Positions 63,092 through 64,000 of a DNA stretch of 64,000 bases are shown piece after piece (position 1 is the first letter of the stretch; every line of letters begins with the position of its first letter). Source of the stretch: Aldehydirespirator sp965203575 (lineage in GTDB: Bacteria > Actinomycetota > Acidimicrobiia > Acidimicrobiales > Aldehydirespiratoraceae); the NCBI GenBank assembly GCA_965203575.1, contig OZ241894.1, positions 310,001 to 374,000 on the forward strand, in the 5' to 3' direction. Under the pieces are notes generated by a model, which was not told the origin of the DNA, searched no databases, and worked only from the letters and a program-made list of their open reading frames with translations. The position numbers and the translations under genes were made by a program.

Positions 63092-64000
63092 GGGCTGCTC
63101 CGATCAGCTCGTCCATTCGTTGCGCCCCCGCTTGGCGGCACCACTCCCGAAGTTCGGCAAGAACCCGCCAAGGGGCTCTGGGGTCGGCGAAGATCGCCGT
63201 GCCCACCTGCACCGCCGACGCACCGGCCTGCAGCATCTCGACGGCGTCCGCGCCGCGGGCTACCCCGCCGACGCCGACGATGGGCACTTCCGGCAAAGCT
63301 TCGCACACGTCGTAGACGGCTCGCACCGCCACTGGGTGCAAAGCCGCTCCGCTGACGCCGCCGCGCAGCCCTCCGAGGGCGGGTCGCCGCTTGTCGATGT
63401 CGATGACCATCCCGGCCAGCGTGTTGGTGAGGACCACCGCTTCAGCCCCACCGTCCACCGCGGCCTCGGCCACCGCGACCAGCTCGTGCGTGTTGGGGCT
63501 CAGTTTGGCCCAACGCGGCCGTCCGCAGCCCGCCGTCGCGGCCAGCGCCGCCGCGGTCGCCTCGACGGAGTGCGCGAACATGCGCATCCCGTCCTCGGTG
63601 TTGGGGCACGACACGTTCACCTCGACCGCCACCACCTGCGGCGGAGCCTCGGCCAGCGAATCGGCGGCCCGGCGGTACCCGTCGACGGTGTCGCCCCAGA
63701 TGCTGGCCACCACATCGGCTCCCTCGTCGATGAGAGCGGGCAAGTCCTGCTCGAGCCAAGACCCGGTGCCTGGCCCCTGCAGCCCCACGCTGTTGATCAT
63801 CCCCGCCGCGGCGTCGCGCAACGGATGCAGCCGTGGCGCCGGATTGCCCGGCCAGGGCTTGTCGCTCAGAGACTTGACCACTACGGCTCCCAGATCGCCG
63901 AGCCGGCCGTAGGGAGCCAACTCAGCGCCATGTCCCGAAGCGCCGGACGCAGTCATCACCGGGGCCCGCAGCACCACGCTGCCGACGCTCGTCGTCAGGT
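63084..64000 (-). CDS. pyrD: Dihydroorotate dehydrogenase (class 1B), 5' end cut by window edge
   Basis: Oxidises dihydroorotate to orotate; the 1B type works with a PyrK electron-transfer subunit. Visible: VLRAPVMTASGASGHG at the start, GAVVVKSLSDKPWPGNPAPR, MINSVGLQGPG, the catalytic Cys in NVSCPNTEDG, AKLSPNT, VLTNTLAGM, and the FMN-binding end IVGVGGVARGADAVEML and VQVGTAIF. The frame is open to base 64000 with family-like residues upstream of the GTG at 63977 (LTTSVGSVVLRAP), so the start is beyond the window. Confidence 0.94.
   Translation of the reverse strand, partial: LTTSVGSVVLRAPVMTASGASGHGAELAPYGRLGDLGAVVVKSLSDKPWPGNPAPRLHPLRDAAAGMINSVGLQGPGTGSWLEQDLPALIDEGADVVASIWGDTVDGYRRAADSLAEAPPQVVAVEVNVSCPNTEDGMRMFAHSVEATAAALAATAGCGRPRWAKLSPNTHELVAVAEAAVDGGAEAVVLTNTLAGMVIDIDKRRPALGGLRGGVSGAALHPVAVRAVYDVCEALPEVPIVGVGGVARGADAVEMLQAGASAVQVGTAIFADPRAPWRVLAELREWCRQAGAQRMDELIGAAHG

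Overview
The window is about 64 kb of GC-rich DNA that reads as the chromosome of a high-GC actinobacterium. The best clues are a mycobacterial-type integration host factor (mIHF) in the gene order pyrD-pyrF-mihF-gmk-rpoZ-coaBC-metK-priA, a PriA that has lost its helicase motifs, a class A penicillin-binding protein with PASTA domains, and translation starts that seem to sit on leaderless transcripts. An Acidimicrobiia-like lineage is my guess. I cannot place the 16S gene without a database.

Layout. 0-5.1 kb: an SDR oxidoreductase cut by the left edge, a PPOX-fold flavin/F420 protein, a Uma2-family nuclease-like protein, and a 2-oxoacid:ferredoxin oxidoreductase pair (korA, korB) with repeated copies of the korB tail nearby. 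5.2-12.8 kb: accessory block with a DUF4143-type AAA ATPase preceded by three evenly spaced iterons, then a type III-like restriction-modification pair. The restriction gene is broken exactly at a run of 11 C, which removes its nuclease domain. 12.9-17.0 kb: class I fructose-bisphosphate aldolase, a PhyH-family dioxygenase, a SAF-domain homoserine-dehydrogenase-like protein and a TPR protein. 17.1-22.6 kb: a complete rRNA operon on the minus strand (16S-23S-5S, no tRNA in the spacer) with clear RNase III processing stems, a structured leader and a candidate promoter. 22.6-30 kb: tyrS, a Tat-exported PhoX-like protein, a PASTA PBP, a small membrane protein and a coiled-coil membrane protein built on 33-bp repeats.

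30-44.8 kb is a long minus-strand block: infC-rpmI-rplT-(SpoU methyltransferase)-pheS-pheT, then the full arginine cluster argC-J-B-D-F-R-G-H and a 3-methyladenine DNA glycosylase. A palindromic ARG-box-like site precedes argC, and two 55-bp palindrome repeats lie between argC and argJ. infC seems to start at a rare ATA codon. 44.9-50.6 kb: a DUF1844 protein, then a second accessory block with an SbcD/SbcC-like pair (joined by two tiny overlapping ORFs) and a VapBC-like toxin-antitoxin pair. 50.4-64 kb is housekeeping: a glycine-zipper protein, hisG, a MogA/MoaB-type protein, an Ada-like zinc-motif protein, rsmB, fmt, def, two methyltransferases, priA, metK, coaBC, rpoZ, gmk, mihF, pyrF, and pyrD cut by the right edge.

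The most unusual signals are: (1) the 11-C tract that decides whether the restriction subunit has a nuclease domain; (2) two unrelated operon junctions (korA/korB and sbcD-like/sbcC-like) where the stop-start overlap ATGA has been duplicated so that it forms a chain of mini-ORFs, every repeat period being 2 mod 3; (3) a Cys-rich segment inside the DNA methyltransferase whose DNA is two near-adjacent perfect hairpins; and (4) the tandem palindromes inside the arginine operon. No tRNA gene, CRISPR array, transposase or prophage was seen.
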